DNA of 64,000 bases from Acorus gramineus. Its lineage: Eukaryota > Streptophyta > Magnoliopsida > Acorales > Acoraceae. Position numbers and translations under genes: made by a program. The DNA lies in contig CM060857.1 in NCBI GenBank assembly GCA_030737835.1, forward strand, positions 4,467,279 through 4,531,278. Direction: 5' to 3'. A model generated the notes under the pieces. That model saw only the letters and a list, made by a program, of their open reading frames with translations. It did not search any database and was not told where the DNA came from. Each line of letters opens with the position of its first letter. Within the stretch, counting starts at the first letter, position 1. Shown here in pieces: positions 32,844 through 44,770 of the stretch.

Positions 32844-33611
32844 TGTAAGAATGTGACCCATTAAGAAATGAATGTGGCCATATAATGATCAATGTTCTAT
32901 TTCATTATTTGGTTCATAAAAAGGTACATTGGAAGAGTGAATCAATTAAATATAAATTAATTAAGTTTTTATGTGGTTCAATTTCTATGACTATCCATTG
33001 AATAATGAATCTAAAAATACACAATGTATAAAAAGTAATTGTGTGTATCCCATTAAGTGGTACATAATGTATGTTCATTTTCATTTAGTGATAGATAATG
33101 TATATACATCTCTTTAAAGTGGTACACAACATATTGAATAATTGTGTACATGTATGGCCATTGGAATGAGGAAAATATTCAATGTCTTTGTATTCCCAAC
33201 ACCCACCCATTATTGGATACATTCCCAAAAACATTTAGTAGGTTCATTGGATTCTTCAATGGGTTTTAAGAATCCAATTTATGTTTGAGTGTGGGAGGGT
33301 TCCCCCTCTCCATCTATAAAAGGAAGTAGTCTCCCAACCCATTTTTCATATCTCACAACATCTTGTGTTTGCACAAGCAAGAGTAAGTCTACTCCATAGA
33401 AAGATAGAAGAGTGAAGAATCCTTATATTCTTCTTCAAGTCTTTGTACCAAAAGAAGGCTGCTTACTATGGAGAAAGGTTTGTGTGTGTTTGTGTGTGTG
33501 TATATATATATATATATATACTATAATGATTCCGCATGACAGAAATATATGATTATAGTATTCACAATTATGTTAATCAAGATCGTAAGTGCTATTATGA
33601 CTTATTTTACA
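32844..33611 (+). mobile_element. Copia 5' LTR (768 bp)
   Basis: It begins TGTAAGAATG and ends TTATTTTACA. A TATA box (CTATAAAAGG; TATAAA at 33315-33320) and a GT/TA microsatellite near 33484-33520 lie inside. The primer site follows after two bases. Confidence 0.95.
33315..33320 (+). promoter_or_regulatory. TATA box in the copia 5' LTR
   Basis: TATAAA within CTATAAAAGG is conserved in the 3' LTR at 45242-45247, marking the LTR promoter. Confidence 0.65.
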
Positions 33612-33613
33612 TG

Positions 33614-33625
33614 TGGTATCAGAGC
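33614..33625 (+). other. Primer binding site (tRNA-iMet)
   Basis: TGGTATCAGAGC is an exact match to the plant initiator-tRNA primer site, two bases after the 5' LTR. Confidence 0.93.
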
Positions 33626-34160
33626 GTGGTTGTGATTTTTCATATTTTTTGGATTATAAGATTGTTTTTTAAAGTTTAAGCATGTCTTTCTCCATATTTG
33701 ATAAGTTTTTCCATCCACATAATGTTAGTGACTATCCATATTGTTTGTTGTACATTATTGATAAATTGTATAAATAAAAAAAATAACTATGGAATTTTTG
33801 AAGTAAAAGTGGATATATTTAAATTTGAATATATAGGTCGTGACTTTCTTGCCTTATGCTTTTATCATTGAGAAAGTATTTATGTTAGATCTATCATATT
33901 ATGTTTTATTATTTATGATTATATGTTTACAAAATGGAATAGTTTGGTAATCACCAAAGTGGCCCAAATATAAAATTTTATAAACATATATTATATGAAG
34001 ATAAATTTCTATTTAGAAAGTTGTAGATTGACCCAAAGGTGGATCTATAACCAAATAATTAGAAATTGGAATAAGACAATTTTTATGCACCCATAATCAG
34101 ATTTGATTTTTGTTGCCCAAAGGCTAAAAGTCTATTAGATTATGGAAAATGCCATCAATT

Positions 34161-37127
34161 TGTTATATATGTATCACTTTTTGGCCTGCTGGTAACCATT
34201 GGAGCATTTTTGACAGTTTTTGAGTTTTTTCGTTTTTCGATCGGAATCGCTAAAATTTTGGACTGTTAGCTATCGTCCTGAGCTAGAGGACTCCGATTGA
34301 AAATCTAACTGCATATTATGTGTCCTGGTGCCATTCTAAGCCACTCACGAAATTTTCATCGAATTCCGGTAACGTTTCCGAAATTTCACAGTTCCGGGGC
34401 GTATCCGGGTTTTGACCGAGCGAGAAGTCATTGGGAGAGTTGACTCGATCAAAGTGGGCCCATGACTTGGTCAACCCTTTTTGTTTTTTTGTGTGGTTGG
34501 GTTGACCCAAGTCAAAGCCCACTTAAACTCTTTAATCAAGCCTTAAACCCTAATTAATCCTTCTTAACCATAATCTAAGTGTTGACTTATTTAAGTGAAA
34601 TCTAAAAGTTGCCCCCCACTATTCATCATCTTCTCAAATGAGTTTTCTCTCTCCCCCTCTCTCCTTTTCTTAGTTTTGAGCCACTTAGAGTTCTCAAAAC
34701 TCAAAACTCAAAACATAGAAAGGTTAGATCCGGTCTCGATCTATCCCCCGATGTTCTCAGATTCAAGTTCCGACAAGTTTGGCCCCCTCTAACCCCCTCT
34801 ATTCTCCCCTGTTTTCAGCCCCTTTTGAGGTAGGAGGAGGTCTTGGTGGTGGAGATCCGTTGGGAGGCGTTTCGGTGCACGAAGATCCTCCGGTTCCCTT
34901 CCTTTCATCTCCTTTCCTTGGGTAAGGGTTCTTTCCTTCTTTTTCATGTTTAGATGCATGTTAGGAGGGTGGGGTTGAGTGAGGAGGCCGGTTGGTGGCT
35001 GTCGGTGGTGGTTGGGGGGCGGTCGGAGGCCGTTGGTGGCCGGTGGGTGGTGGTAGAGGTGCTCGGGCAGGGTGGTAGTCTGCCCGGGCAGGATGGCAGC
35101 ACAGGCGCAGCAGGCAGCGCAGCAGGCGTGCAGTGGCAGGGCGCGCGCCCGTGTGCGCACGGACGTGCGCGCGGGCGTGCGCTCGGGTGGCGCAGGCGCG
35201 GGTGTACTGGCTTGCTGGGTGCTGGGCGTGCTGGGGGTGCTGGTTGAGTGGGTTATGTGAGCGGTGGTGCGCGCGGGGTGCGCGGCGAGGCGAGCGGTGG
35301 TGTGCGCGGGGTGTGCGCGCGCGGCGAGGCGTGCGGTGTGCGCGCGGGCGGCTGCGCTGGGGCGTAGTGAGCGCGCGGTGCACCCGGGGAGCTCGGCGGC
35401 GCGTCCTGGCGTGCGGGCAGGGGCTCGGCAGGGCGCCTAGGTGCGCGGGCTGGGGCGTGGCAGTGCATCCGGGGGCGGGTGGCCGTGCGGGTGGTTGCCG
35501 GGGGTGCGGGAGTGAGTCGGGGTGCTCGGGCTAGCGTGTGTACGGGCCCGTATGCACGTTTGCCCGAGTGTTGGGTATTTATTTGTGTATTTTTTAGTAT
35601 TTTGGTGTATTTGTGGATTTTACTCACCAAGTTGATACCTTGTCTTGCCGATCTTGACGGACGGTCGCGCGACGACCCGACCACCGTTGAGTGGGACAAT
35701 CCAACCCAGTTGGGAGGCGCTGTATGCACTTGGGCGTGTACCGTCCTCCCCTGGGGCACCGTAGTTTATTATTAACCTGTTTAATATGTAATCCATGCAG
35801 CATGATTAATATATAGTATGCATGCTACCCTAGACTGAGTATGTTAGGGACTTGCACCCGTAGGTTGTGTAAGAGCCATGCACCTTGTCCCCTTGTTATC
35901 ATGCTAGGAAAGCCTCGGCCTTTGTATGCTCCTATTAGTTTAATTTGTTAAACTAAATGCAACTGGTAATATTATTGCATGCCTTAGGGAATATTAAGGG
36001 GCCTTGCGAGGTCAACATTGAGACCCGGGCTAGGGTGCTCCGTGTTCCTTGTTTGGTTGTCGGGATGTCCTATATCGGGACCTCATGGTGCCCTCCCAAG
36101 GTTTCTTTTCCCGTTTATACTAATGCATGTTCCCCGCATCTTGGTTATGCGCCGTGGAGGAATTCTGATGAATTCAAGACACTAGAGTTATAGAGAGGTG
36201 TAGTCAGCGAATCCGAGTGGATCATATGCGTGTGGGTAGACTGTTTCTCTTCCCTTCGTTGGATCCGTGTAGGAACTCCTCAGCGTTAGACAGGCTATTC
36301 TGACAGAGGACTCCCATCAGTAGGCACCTCCTGATCTTGGACTCGGACTGTGCTGAATGTGGGAGTAGACCAGGCAAGCTACGGTGTGGAGGAGAGGCTA
36401 TCGGTGGACCAAGGATGATTAACAGCCTAGTCAGTCCCAATATCCTATGTCACCTGTTGAAAGGTGAGGGTGAGGGTGAGGGTGTATGGATGTGTATGGA
36501 TGTGTATGGATGTGTTTGGATGATTATAAGTCCCAATATCCTATGTCACCTATTGAGGGGTGAGGGTGAGGGTATGGTGGTTCGGCGATGTAACGAATCA
36601 CTGGATTATGTTGTTATGCCACTTTGAGGCTGGTTGTTGATTAATTGTGGTTGATATAAACTGTGATGCATGGGTTGTGCTGTTCACTGAGCGTGTGGCT
36701 CACCCCTCGCATAATATTTTTTCAGTGATTACTGAGGAGGACTTGAAGGAGGAGCTCCCTGAGCGACTGCACCAGTAGCAGAGTAGCGCTACGTCCCGCG
36801 AGTTTCTGAGGCCATCAGCATCCTTCCTTGTTATTGTATGTATATATTTCTGTGCTTGGGCACCCAGTTGTGTATTATTTGGATGTATGTGTATATATTG
36901 GCTCTCACAGGACGTTTGATTTGTATCGAGTCTGTAGTATGTTTTTGGATTACAGACTCAGTCTTTTAGCTTCCGCTATCGGTGTATATATTATGTCAGC
37001 CTTGCTTTCATCTGTGTTGTTGTCATTCTAGTTGTCGTTTAGAGTGATTTATTGATTCCCTATTTAGACTGCTGATATCTTGTATACACTTGCCGCAACC
37101 CGGGGACGGCCGCCCTGGGGCGTGACA
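34161..37127 (+). mobile_element. Solo LTR, Ty3/gypsy family 2, TSD CAATT
   Basis: The 2967-bp LTR starts TGTTATATATG and ends GGGGCGTGACA. The perfect 5-bp duplication CAATT lies at 34156-34160 and 37128-37132. No primer site or polypurine tract adjoins it, so it is a recombination-derived solo LTR, here in the copia leader. It has a CpG-rich core (35100-35560), a donor-like GGTAAG (34922) and a damaged acceptor (TTGCCG near 35645). Its 3' third shares the CCGCCCTGGGGCGTGACA end and other blocks with family 1, so the two families are related. TGTATGGATG-type repeats occur at 36483-36523. Confidence 0.94.
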
Positions 37128-37319
37128 CAATTAGTCTTATTCATTATGTTAAACAAAATAAAAAATAAAAAATGGAACGCTTTGTATGTCATGACTCGGC
37201 CCAAAGGAAGAGATCATGATGATACTATTTGTTCATAATTATAATTTTACAAACTAATTGGTGAGTATTTTAATCTTATTTCAGTACCTGTTACTCCTTC
37301 TCTTCATGCGCATGCTTCG

Positions 37320-40300
37320 TTGGATCCCGTTCTCGATGGATTGAACTTTTCAGATTGGAATGAGCAGATACAGTTCACCTTTGGTGTTCTGGATCTAGAT
37401 TTGGCTCTCCAAACTAAAAAGCCTGCTGAACTCACTGAGGCTAGCAAAGAGGATGACAAAGATCTATTTAAGCAGTGGGAGCGATCCAACAGACTTAGTC
37501 TAATGTTTATGCGCATGACTATTGCAAATAACATCAAGTCATCACTTCCGAAAGCTGATGATGCACAGACCTACCTGAAAAATGTGGAAGATCGTTTCAA
37601 AGCTGCTGATAAATCATTAGCGGGGACACTTATGGCACAACTGACAACTATGAAATATGATGGGGTGCGAGGTATGCAACAACATATCTTAGAAATGACT
37701 AATATCGCTGCAAAACTCAAGACATTGGGAATGAATGTGGATGAATCCTTCTTAGTGCAGTTCATTTTGAACTCACTTCCACCTCAGTATGAGGCATTCC
37801 AAATCTCGTATAATACGAATAAAGACAAATGGAATGCCAATGAGTTAACAAGTATGGCCATTCAAGAGGAGGCCAGACTTAAGCAAAGAGGGATTCATTC
37901 AGTTCATTTCGTTGCTCATAAAGATGTTAAAAAGGGAAGAAAGCAAGGAAAGGGCAAAGGTCAAGCCTCACCAAAGGTCCATGGTCCTGCTGATGCTCCT
38001 CAGGTTCATGTGAAGACTGATAAGGGTCCAAAGTGCTTTTTCTGTAAAAAGAATGGACACATACAGAAGGACTGTTCGAAGCGTAGGGCATGGTTCGAAA
38101 AGAAAGGTAAGCACTTTGCTTATGTATGTTTCGAATCATATCTTGCTGAAGTACCTTCGAATACATGGTGGATTGACTCAGGTGCCTCTATTCATGTTTC
38201 CAATTCAATGCAGGGATTCCTTACAACCCGGAGCCCAAATCCAAATGAAAGATACATCCTAGTAGCGAACCGCATGAAAGTTGAAGTCTTGGCCATTGGA
38301 ACCTATCGTTTGTCTTTGGATAGTGGTTTTTATTTAGATTTGCAAAATACTGTTTATGTTCCTTCTGTTTCAAGAAACCTTGTTTCTCTTCCTAAACTAG
38401 ACCTTGATGGTTATTCCTTTTATTTTGCAAATAAATCCTTTAACTTGTTCAAGAATAATATTTTTATGGGTTGTGGAACTTTATGTGATGGCTTATATAA
38501 ATTGAACCTTCATTCTTCTTTTTCTGAAGCCTTAATGACCTTGCATCTTGATAGAAATATTGGAATTAAAAGAAACATGATAAATGAAAATTCTTCCTTC
38601 TTGTGGCATAAACGACTGGGACATATCTCCAGAGAAAGAATGGAAAGATTGGTAAAAGATAAGGTTCTTCCAACCTTAGATTTTACTGATTTTATAGTGT
38701 GTGTGGACTGTATTAAAGGTAAACAGACCAAACACACTAAGAAAGGTGCCACAAGAGCTAATGAGCTTCTTGAGATTGTTCACACTGATATATGTGGACC
38801 TTTTTCTTCTCCCTGTTTCAGTGGTGAAAAGTACTTTATTACCTTTATTGATGACTTTTCTAGATTTGGATATATCTATTTGCTTAATGATAAATCTCAG
38901 GCTGTGGATACCCTTGAGGTATATATTACTGAGGTTGAACGGCAATTAGACAAAAAGATTAAAGTCATTCGTTCTGATAGAGGTGGTGAGTATTATGGGA
39001 GATATGATGAAACAGGACAACACCCCGGTCCATTTGCTAAACTCCTAGCACAGTATGGAATTCGTGCACAATATACGATGCCCGGCACTCCTCAACAGAA
39101 TGGTGTAGCTGAGAGGCGCAATCGTACATTAATGGATATGGTGAGGAGTATGATAAGTAATTCTATCTTACCCGAATTTTTGTGGATTGAGGCCCTTAAG
39201 ACCGCTGTTTATATATTGAATCGAGTTCCTAGTAAGTCAGTCCCAAAAACTCCTTTTGAGCTTTGGACTGGTAGGAAACCGAGTTTACGACACCTACATG
39301 TTTGGGGTTGTCCAGCGGAGGCTAGAATTTACAATCCACAAGAAATAAAGTTGGACCCTAGAACAATAAGTGGATATTTTATAGGGTATCCAGAAAAATC
39401 AAAAGGGTATAGATTTTACTGTCCTAACCATAGCACGAGAATAATAGAAACTGGAAATGCAAAATTCCTAGAAAATGGTGAGAATAGTGGAAGTGATCAA
39501 CCACGAAAAGTGGTCGTTGAAGAAGTAAGGGTGCAAGTTCCCTTGCCCATAACTTCTGAACCGAACCTTGCACCTATTATTGATAATCGTTCAAACAATA
39601 ATGAGATGCAAATAAATGATCAACCACTCAATAATGAAATCACTAATAGTAATTCAACTCTAGAAACATCACAAGGAGTAGCATTACGAAGATCTCAAAG
39701 GGAAAAGAGATCTGCTATTTCAGATGATTACGTGGTGTATCTACAAGAGTCTGAATTTGACATAGGAATGAAGGCAGATCCAATTTCATATGCAGATGCC
39801 ATAAAAGTAGATAATTCTGACAAATGGATAGATGCTATGAAAGAAGAGTTAAAGTCTATGGCTCAAAATAAAGTCTGGGATCTCGTTGAATTGCCTGAAC
39901 AAGCAAAGAGAGTTGGTTGCAAATGGGTCTTCAAGACCAAACGAGACTCTAAAGGCAATATTGAACGATTCAAAGCTAGACTTGTAGCTAAAGGCTTTAC
40001 TCAGAAAGAAGGCATTGACTATAAAGAGACCTTCTCTCCTGTATCCAAGAAGGACTCTCTCAGAATTATAATGGCATTGGTGGCTCATTTTGATTTAGAG
40101 CTTCACCAAATGGATGTAAAAACTGCATTCTTGAATGGGAGTTTAGAGGAAGATGTTTATATGGAGCAGCCTGAAGGCTTCTCAGAAAAGGGAAAGGAAC
40201 ATCTTGTGTGCAAGTTGAAGAAGTCAATCTATGGACTTAAACAAGCTTCACGACAATGGTATCTTAAGTTTAATGATACCATTGTTTCCTTCGGTTTTAA

Positions 40301-41348
40301 GGAAAATACCGTTGATCGGTGTATTTACTTGAAGGTTTGTGGAAGCAAGTTTATTTTTCTTATCCTATATGTAGATGACATCTTACTTGCAAGTAGCAAT
40401 TTAGGTCTGTTGTACGAAACAAAACAATTCCTCACAAAGAACTTTGAAATGAAAGATATGGGAGAGGCAAATTTTGTGATTGGAATCGAAATCATTCGAG
40501 ACCGAGCACAAAAGATATTGGGATTGTCTCAGAAAAGCTATATTGAAAGAGTTCTTGAAAGGTTTGGAATGCAGAATTGTTCGCCTTCAGACGCCCCAGT
40601 ACAAAAGGGTGATAAATTCAGTCTTATGCAATGTCCTCAAAATGATTGGGAACGAAAACAAATGGAGGTCATTCCTTATGCATCAGCCGTTGGGAGTTTA
40701 ATGTATGCGCAAACATGTACGAGGCCAGATATCAGTTTTGCAGTCAGCATGCTCGGTAGATACCAGAGCAATCCAGGAATGGCTCATTGGAAGGCTGCAA
40801 AGAAGGTTATGAGATATTTGCAAGGAACGAAAGATTATATGCTCACATTTAGAAGATCTGATCACTTGGAAGTGATTGGATACACAGACTCGGATCATGC
40901 TGGATGCCCCGATAGCAGAAAATCTACCTCTGGCTATGTCTTTCTGCTTAGTGGAGGGGCTATATCATGGAAAAGTGCAAAACAAGGAAGTATCGCTGCA
41001 CACACTATGGAGGCCGAGTTCATTGCATGTTTCGAGGCTACGAATCATGCGTTATGGCTGCGAAATTTTATCTCGGGACTTGGGATTGTCGACACTATTG
41101 CCAAGCCGTTGAGAATTTTTTGTGATAATACTGCAGCAGTCTTCTTCTCTAAGAACGACAAGTACTCCAATGGTGTCAAACACATGGAATTAAAGTACTT
41201 ATCGGTCAAAGATGAAGTACAGAAGCAAAGAGTGTCAATAGAAAATATAAGTACCAAGCTTATGATAGCGGATCCATTAACCAAAGGTTTAGGGCCAAAG
41301 GTTTTTAAGGAACATGTTGAAAGAATGGGTCTTCACCGCTATCCATAA
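37320..41348 (+). CDS. Ty1/copia gag-pol polyprotein
   Basis: This single frame of about 1342 codons carries, in copia order, gag, a CCHC knuckle (CFFCKKNGHIQKDC from residue 239), an aspartic protease (WWIDSGAS, Asp286), and the HHCC pre-integrase (LWHKRLGHIS...CVDCIKGK). Then come the integrase core (Asp490 in HTDICGPF, Asp553 in IRSDRGGEYY, Glu598 in GVAERRNR), RT (LYVDDILLAS, Tyr1017) and RNase H (YTDSDHAGCPDSRKSTSGY, MEAEF, FCDNTAAV). The order protease-integrase-RT distinguishes it from Ty3. No internal stop or frameshift is seen. The weak point is the start: the frame is open from 37245, right after a TAA, with no in-frame ATG before the gag motif. The first codon here is TTG, so the true start may be lost. 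The nested LTR in the leader also separates it from its promoter. Confidence 0.93.
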   Translation: MDPVLDGLNFSDWNEQIQFTFGVLDLDLALQTKKPAELTEASKEDDKDLFKQWERSNRLSLMFMRMTIANNIKSSLPKADDAQTYLKNVEDRFKAADKSLAGTLMAQLTTMKYDGVRGMQQHILEMTNIAAKLKTLGMNVDESFLVQFILNSLPPQYEAFQISYNTNKDKWNANELTSMAIQEEARLKQRGIHSVHFVAHKDVKKGRKQGKGKGQASPKVHGPADAPQVHVKTDKGPKCFFCKKNGHIQKDCSKRRAWFEKKGKHFAYVCFESYLAEVPSNTWWIDSGASIHVSNSMQGFLTTRSPNPNERYILVANRMKVEVLAIGTYRLSLDSGFYLDLQNTVYVPSVSRNLVSLPKLDLDGYSFYFANKSFNLFKNNIFMGCGTLCDGLYKLNLHSSFSEALMTLHLDRNIGIKRNMINENSSFLWHKRLGHISRERMERLVKDKVLPTLDFTDFIVCVDCIKGKQTKHTKKGATRANELLEIVHTDICGPFSSPCFSGEKYFITFIDDFSRFGYIYLLNDKSQAVDTLEVYITEVERQLDKKIKVIRSDRGGEYYGRYDETGQHPGPFAKLLAQYGIRAQYTMPGTPQQNGVAERRNRTLMDMVRSMISNSILPEFLWIEALKTAVYILNRVPSKSVPKTPFELWTGRKPSLRHLHVWGCPAEARIYNPQEIKLDPRTISGYFIGYPEKSKGYRFYCPNHSTRIIETGNAKFLENGENSGSDQPRKVVVEEVRVQVPLPITSEPNLAPIIDNRSNNNEMQINDQPLNNEITNSNSTLETSQGVALRRSQREKRSAISDDYVVYLQESEFDIGMKADPISYADAIKVDNSDKWIDAMKEELKSMAQNKVWDLVELPEQAKRVGCKWVFKTKRDSKGNIERFKARLVAKGFTQKEGIDYKETFSPVSKKDSLRIIMALVAHFDLELHQMDVKTAFLNGSLEEDVYMEQPEGFSEKGKEHLVCKLKKSIYGLKQASRQWYLKFNDTIVSFGFKENTVDRCIYLKVCGSKFIFLILYVDDILLASSNLGLLYETKQFLTKNFEMKDMGEANFVIGIEIIRDRAQKILGLSQKSYIERVLERFGMQNCSPSDAPVQKGDKFSLMQCPQNDWERKQMEVIPYASAVGSLMYAQTCTRPDISFAVSMLGRYQSNPGMAHWKAAKKVMRYLQGTKDYMLTFRRSDHLEVIGYTDSDHAGCPDSRKSTSGYVFLLSGGAISWKSAKQGSIAAHTMEAEFIACFEATNHALWLRNFISGLGIVDTIAKPLRIFCDNTAAVFFSKNDKYSNGVKHMELKYLSVKDEVQKQRVSIENISTKLMIADPLTKGLGPKVFKEHVERMGLHRYP

Positions 41349-41673
41349 TGTATTATGAACTTATTGTATGATTGACACTAATGAGATCTCAAGTTTAATG
41401 TGCTTCTGTTATTTCCTATTTTCTATAATGTGTACACATGAATTGCAATGGATGAATGATAATAGGAAAATGTCCTGACAAGACACTTATGTGGAACCAT
41501 TATAATAGGTTATGTAATCTAACCTATTTGATATCAAACTTATGATCAAGTTAAGTAAAATTATAATGTTGTAGTACATGGAAGGGACTACTTGTTTATT
41601 AAAGTACAACCGCCATGACTCACATTAGCAATTTTGCTTAATTATGATATTATGATAAAACTGGGTGATTAAT

Positions 41674-41689
41674 GGGTCAAGTGGGAGAA
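41674..41689 (+). other. Copia polypurine tract
   Basis: GGGTCAAGTGGGAGAA ends at 41689. In the uninterrupted element it would directly precede the 3' LTR, and its last five bases GAGAA are the target duplication of the nested solo LTR. Confidence 0.8.
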
Positions 41690-44600
41690 TGTCACGCCCC
41701 AGGGCGGCCAACCCCGGGACGCGGCAAATGTATATATCATATCAGTAAACAAGAATCAATAACATACTCACACAACAACTAAAATGACAACACAGATAAA
41801 GCAGGGCTGACATAATATACACACCAAGTGCGGAATCTAAAAAGACTGAATCTGTAATCAAAATATACTACAGACTCGATACATAATCATAAGTCCTGTG
41901 AGAGCCAACATGTCCATATATATACAAATAAAATCCATACATAATCCCAACTAGGTGCCCAAGCACAGAATATATACATACAACAAGAGAAGGGTGCTGA
42001 TGGCCTCAAACTCGAGGGACGTGGCGCTACTCCTCTACTGGTGTAGTCGCTCGGGAAGCTCCTCCCTCAGAGATCACTGAAAAAGACAATATGCGAGGGG
42101 TGAGCCACACGCTCAGTGAATAGCACAACCCATGCATACAGTTCATATTAACCACATTTAAATCAAGCCAATAGCCCCAAAGCGGCATAAACAACACAAA
42201 TCCGGGGTTCGTCACATCGCCGAACCGCCATACCCTCACCCTCACCCTCAATAGGTGACCTAGGATGTTGGGACTTAATGGGTGGATAATCATCCTTGCA
42301 CAAACCTGTGGGTCGTCGCATCGCCGGCCCACCATACCCTCACCCTCACCTCTCAACAGGTGACCTAGGCTCTTGGGACTGACTAGGCTGTTGGTCACCC
42401 TCGGTCCACCGATAGTCTCTCCCCACTCCGTAGGTCGTTTGGCCACTCCCACGTTCGGCGCAGTCCTTCTACCAAATCAGGAGGCGCCTACTGGTGGAAG
42501 CCCCTGCACGGGACAACCTTTCTAACGCCGGGGTAGTCTCTACACAGATCCAACGGAGGGAACAGAACAGCCTATCCATCGCATATGATCCACTCGGATC
42601 CGCTGACAGCACAACTCTACTACTCTAATGTCTTGAATTCCTCTGAATTCCACCAGCGCGCATAACTAGGATGCGGGGAAATAAATGAGACAACAAAGGG
42701 GAAAAGAGACCTTGGGAGGGTAACCTGAGGTCCCGATGTAGGACATCCGACAACCAAACAAGGAACACGGAGTACCCTAACCCGGGTCTCAATGTTAACC
42801 TCGCAAGGCCCCCTTATATTCCCAAGGCATGCTATCAATATTAAAGCTTGCATTTAATTAAATAAATCAAACTAATAGGACGCATGCACAGGTCGGGCTT
42901 TCCTAGCATGATAACGGGGTGACATGATACACGGCTCATGCACAAATCCTAAGGGTGCAAGTCCCTAACATACAAGTCTAGGGGTGGCATGCATTCTACA
43001 CACACACATCATGCTTACATGGATTTCAAAACAACAGTTAATACTAACTATGTGCCCCAGGGGAGGACGGTACACGCTCCAAGGCATGTAGCGCCTCCCA
43101 AACTGGGTTGGGTTGTCCCACTCACCGGAAATTGGGTCGACGCGCGACCGTCCGTCGAGATCTGCAAGACAAGGTATTAACTGGTGAGTATAAATCCACA
43201 GATACCCCAAAATACACAAAATACACAAATAAATACCCAAAATCCCAAATCAAACACCCAACACTCGGGCAAACGTGCATACGACTCGCACAAACGCTAG
43301 CTCGAGCACTCCGGCAACCCCCCGCACGGCCGGCAACCACCCGCACGGCCACCCGACCGTCCGGGTGCACCGCCGCGCCACAGCCCATGCACCCCGCGCC
43401 CCGCTGGGCCCCTGCCCGCCGCCTGGACACGCCGCCGCACCACCCGGGGCACCGCGCGTCCACTGCGCTCAGCCGCAGCAGCCCGCGCGCGCCCCGCACG
43501 CCTCGCGCCGGCCCGCGAGCACCCCGCACGCCCATGCGCGCAGCGCCTCGCCCCGCGCGCACCTCCGCCACCTCGCCGCGCCCCGCGCGCATCACAGCCG
43601 CCTCGCCGCGCCCCGCGCGCACCCCGCGCGCACCCTGCACGACCTCCCTGCACACACCGCCCTCTCGGCCATCACCCCCAGCACACCCAGCATGCACTCC
43701 GCGCGCATCGCCCTCTCGCACACTCTCCCCGCACCATCCACTCGACCAGCTCCTCCCGGGTGCACCCGCGCGCAGCACGCCCAGCGTCCGCACGCCCAGC
43801 ACACCCACGCACAGGTGCTCGACCAGCTCCTCGCACCAGCACCCGCGCGACCAGCTCCTCGCACACAGACCCGCGCGACCAGCACTCACGCACACAGCAC
43901 CGAGCACACCCAGCACGACCAGCACGCACGCACGCGCGTACGTCCGCGCGCGCCCAGCCTGCGCGCTGCCTGAGCTGCTGCCGCTTCTGCCTGCTGCCCG
44001 AAACAGACCCCCACTGCCCGAGCACCTCCACCACCACCCAATGGCCCCCCCCCGACGGCGTCCGACCGCCCCCAACCACCCCCGACGGCCTCCCACAGCC
44101 GCCGACCACCTCCCAAACCCAAAAACCCCCTCCTATCAAGCATCTAAGCATGAAAAAGAGGGAAAGAAAGCTTACCAAGGGTGAGGAAGGGGTGACCGGG
44201 TGCTCTCCGCGCACCGAAACCTTTCTCAAAGGTGCTCCTACGCCCCGATCTATCTCGGCCTTCGAAACGGCCCAAAACAGAGGATAAAGAGGGGAGGACG
44301 GGGAGGTTAGGATCGTCGGAATCGGGATTTGAAGACACCGGGGTGTAGATCGGGACCCGATCTACACTTCTTAGGTTTTGGGTTTTTAGTTTTGAGGGGT
44401 CTAAGGCCTCCAAATGGAAGAAAAATGAGAGAGAGGAGAGAGAGAATGGTTGGTAGGGATGATGAATAGTGATTTCGAAATTTAGCTCTCACATATATAT
44501 AGTGAGCGACTTAAAAACCCGGATACGCCCCGGAACTGTGAAATTTCGGAAACGTTGCCGAAATTCGATGAAATTTTCATGAGTGGCTTAAAATGGTACC

Positions 44601-44765
44601 AGGACACATAATATGCAGTTAGATTTTCAATCGGAGTCCTCTAGCTCGGGACGATAGCTAACAGTCCAAAATTATGCGGTTCCGATCGAAAAATGCAAAA
44701 ATTTTAAAAACTGCTAAAATGCTCCAATGGTTACCAACAGGCCAAAAAGTGACACATATATAACA
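41690..44765 (-). mobile_element. Solo LTR, Ty3/gypsy family 2, inverted, TSD GAGAA
   Basis: Read on the minus strand it starts TGTTATATATGTG at 44765 and ends GGGGCGTGACA at 41690 (3076 bp). The perfect 5-bp duplication GAGAA is at 41685-41689 and 44766-44770. It is a relative of the plus-strand solo LTR at 34161-37127, with a larger CpG-rich core (43280-43990) and intact donor-like and acceptor-like sites (44175 and 43162). Its insertion lies exactly at the boundary between the copia polypurine tract and 3' LTR. Confidence 0.94.
43162..44175 (-). other. Putative LTR intron enclosing a CpG-rich core (family 2)
   Basis: On the minus strand CTTG|GTAAGC at 44175 and GTCTTGCAG ending at 43162 bracket about 1 kb of CpG/TpG-rich, largely alternating purine-pyrimidine sequence. 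The layout matches 7941-8635 and 60821-61428 although the cores differ. The long frames within (for example 43108-44184) are composition artefacts. Confidence 0.4.
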
Positions 44766-44770
44766 GAGAA

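Noticed and set aside
43108..44184. Long open frames on both strands through GC-rich DNA (also 43122-44096, 1854-2300, 8019-8531, 60907-61575)
   Set aside because: They lie in CpG-rich LTR cores where stop codons are rare in all frames. The translations are Arg/Ala/His/Pro low-complexity with no domain, and frames overlap on both strands.
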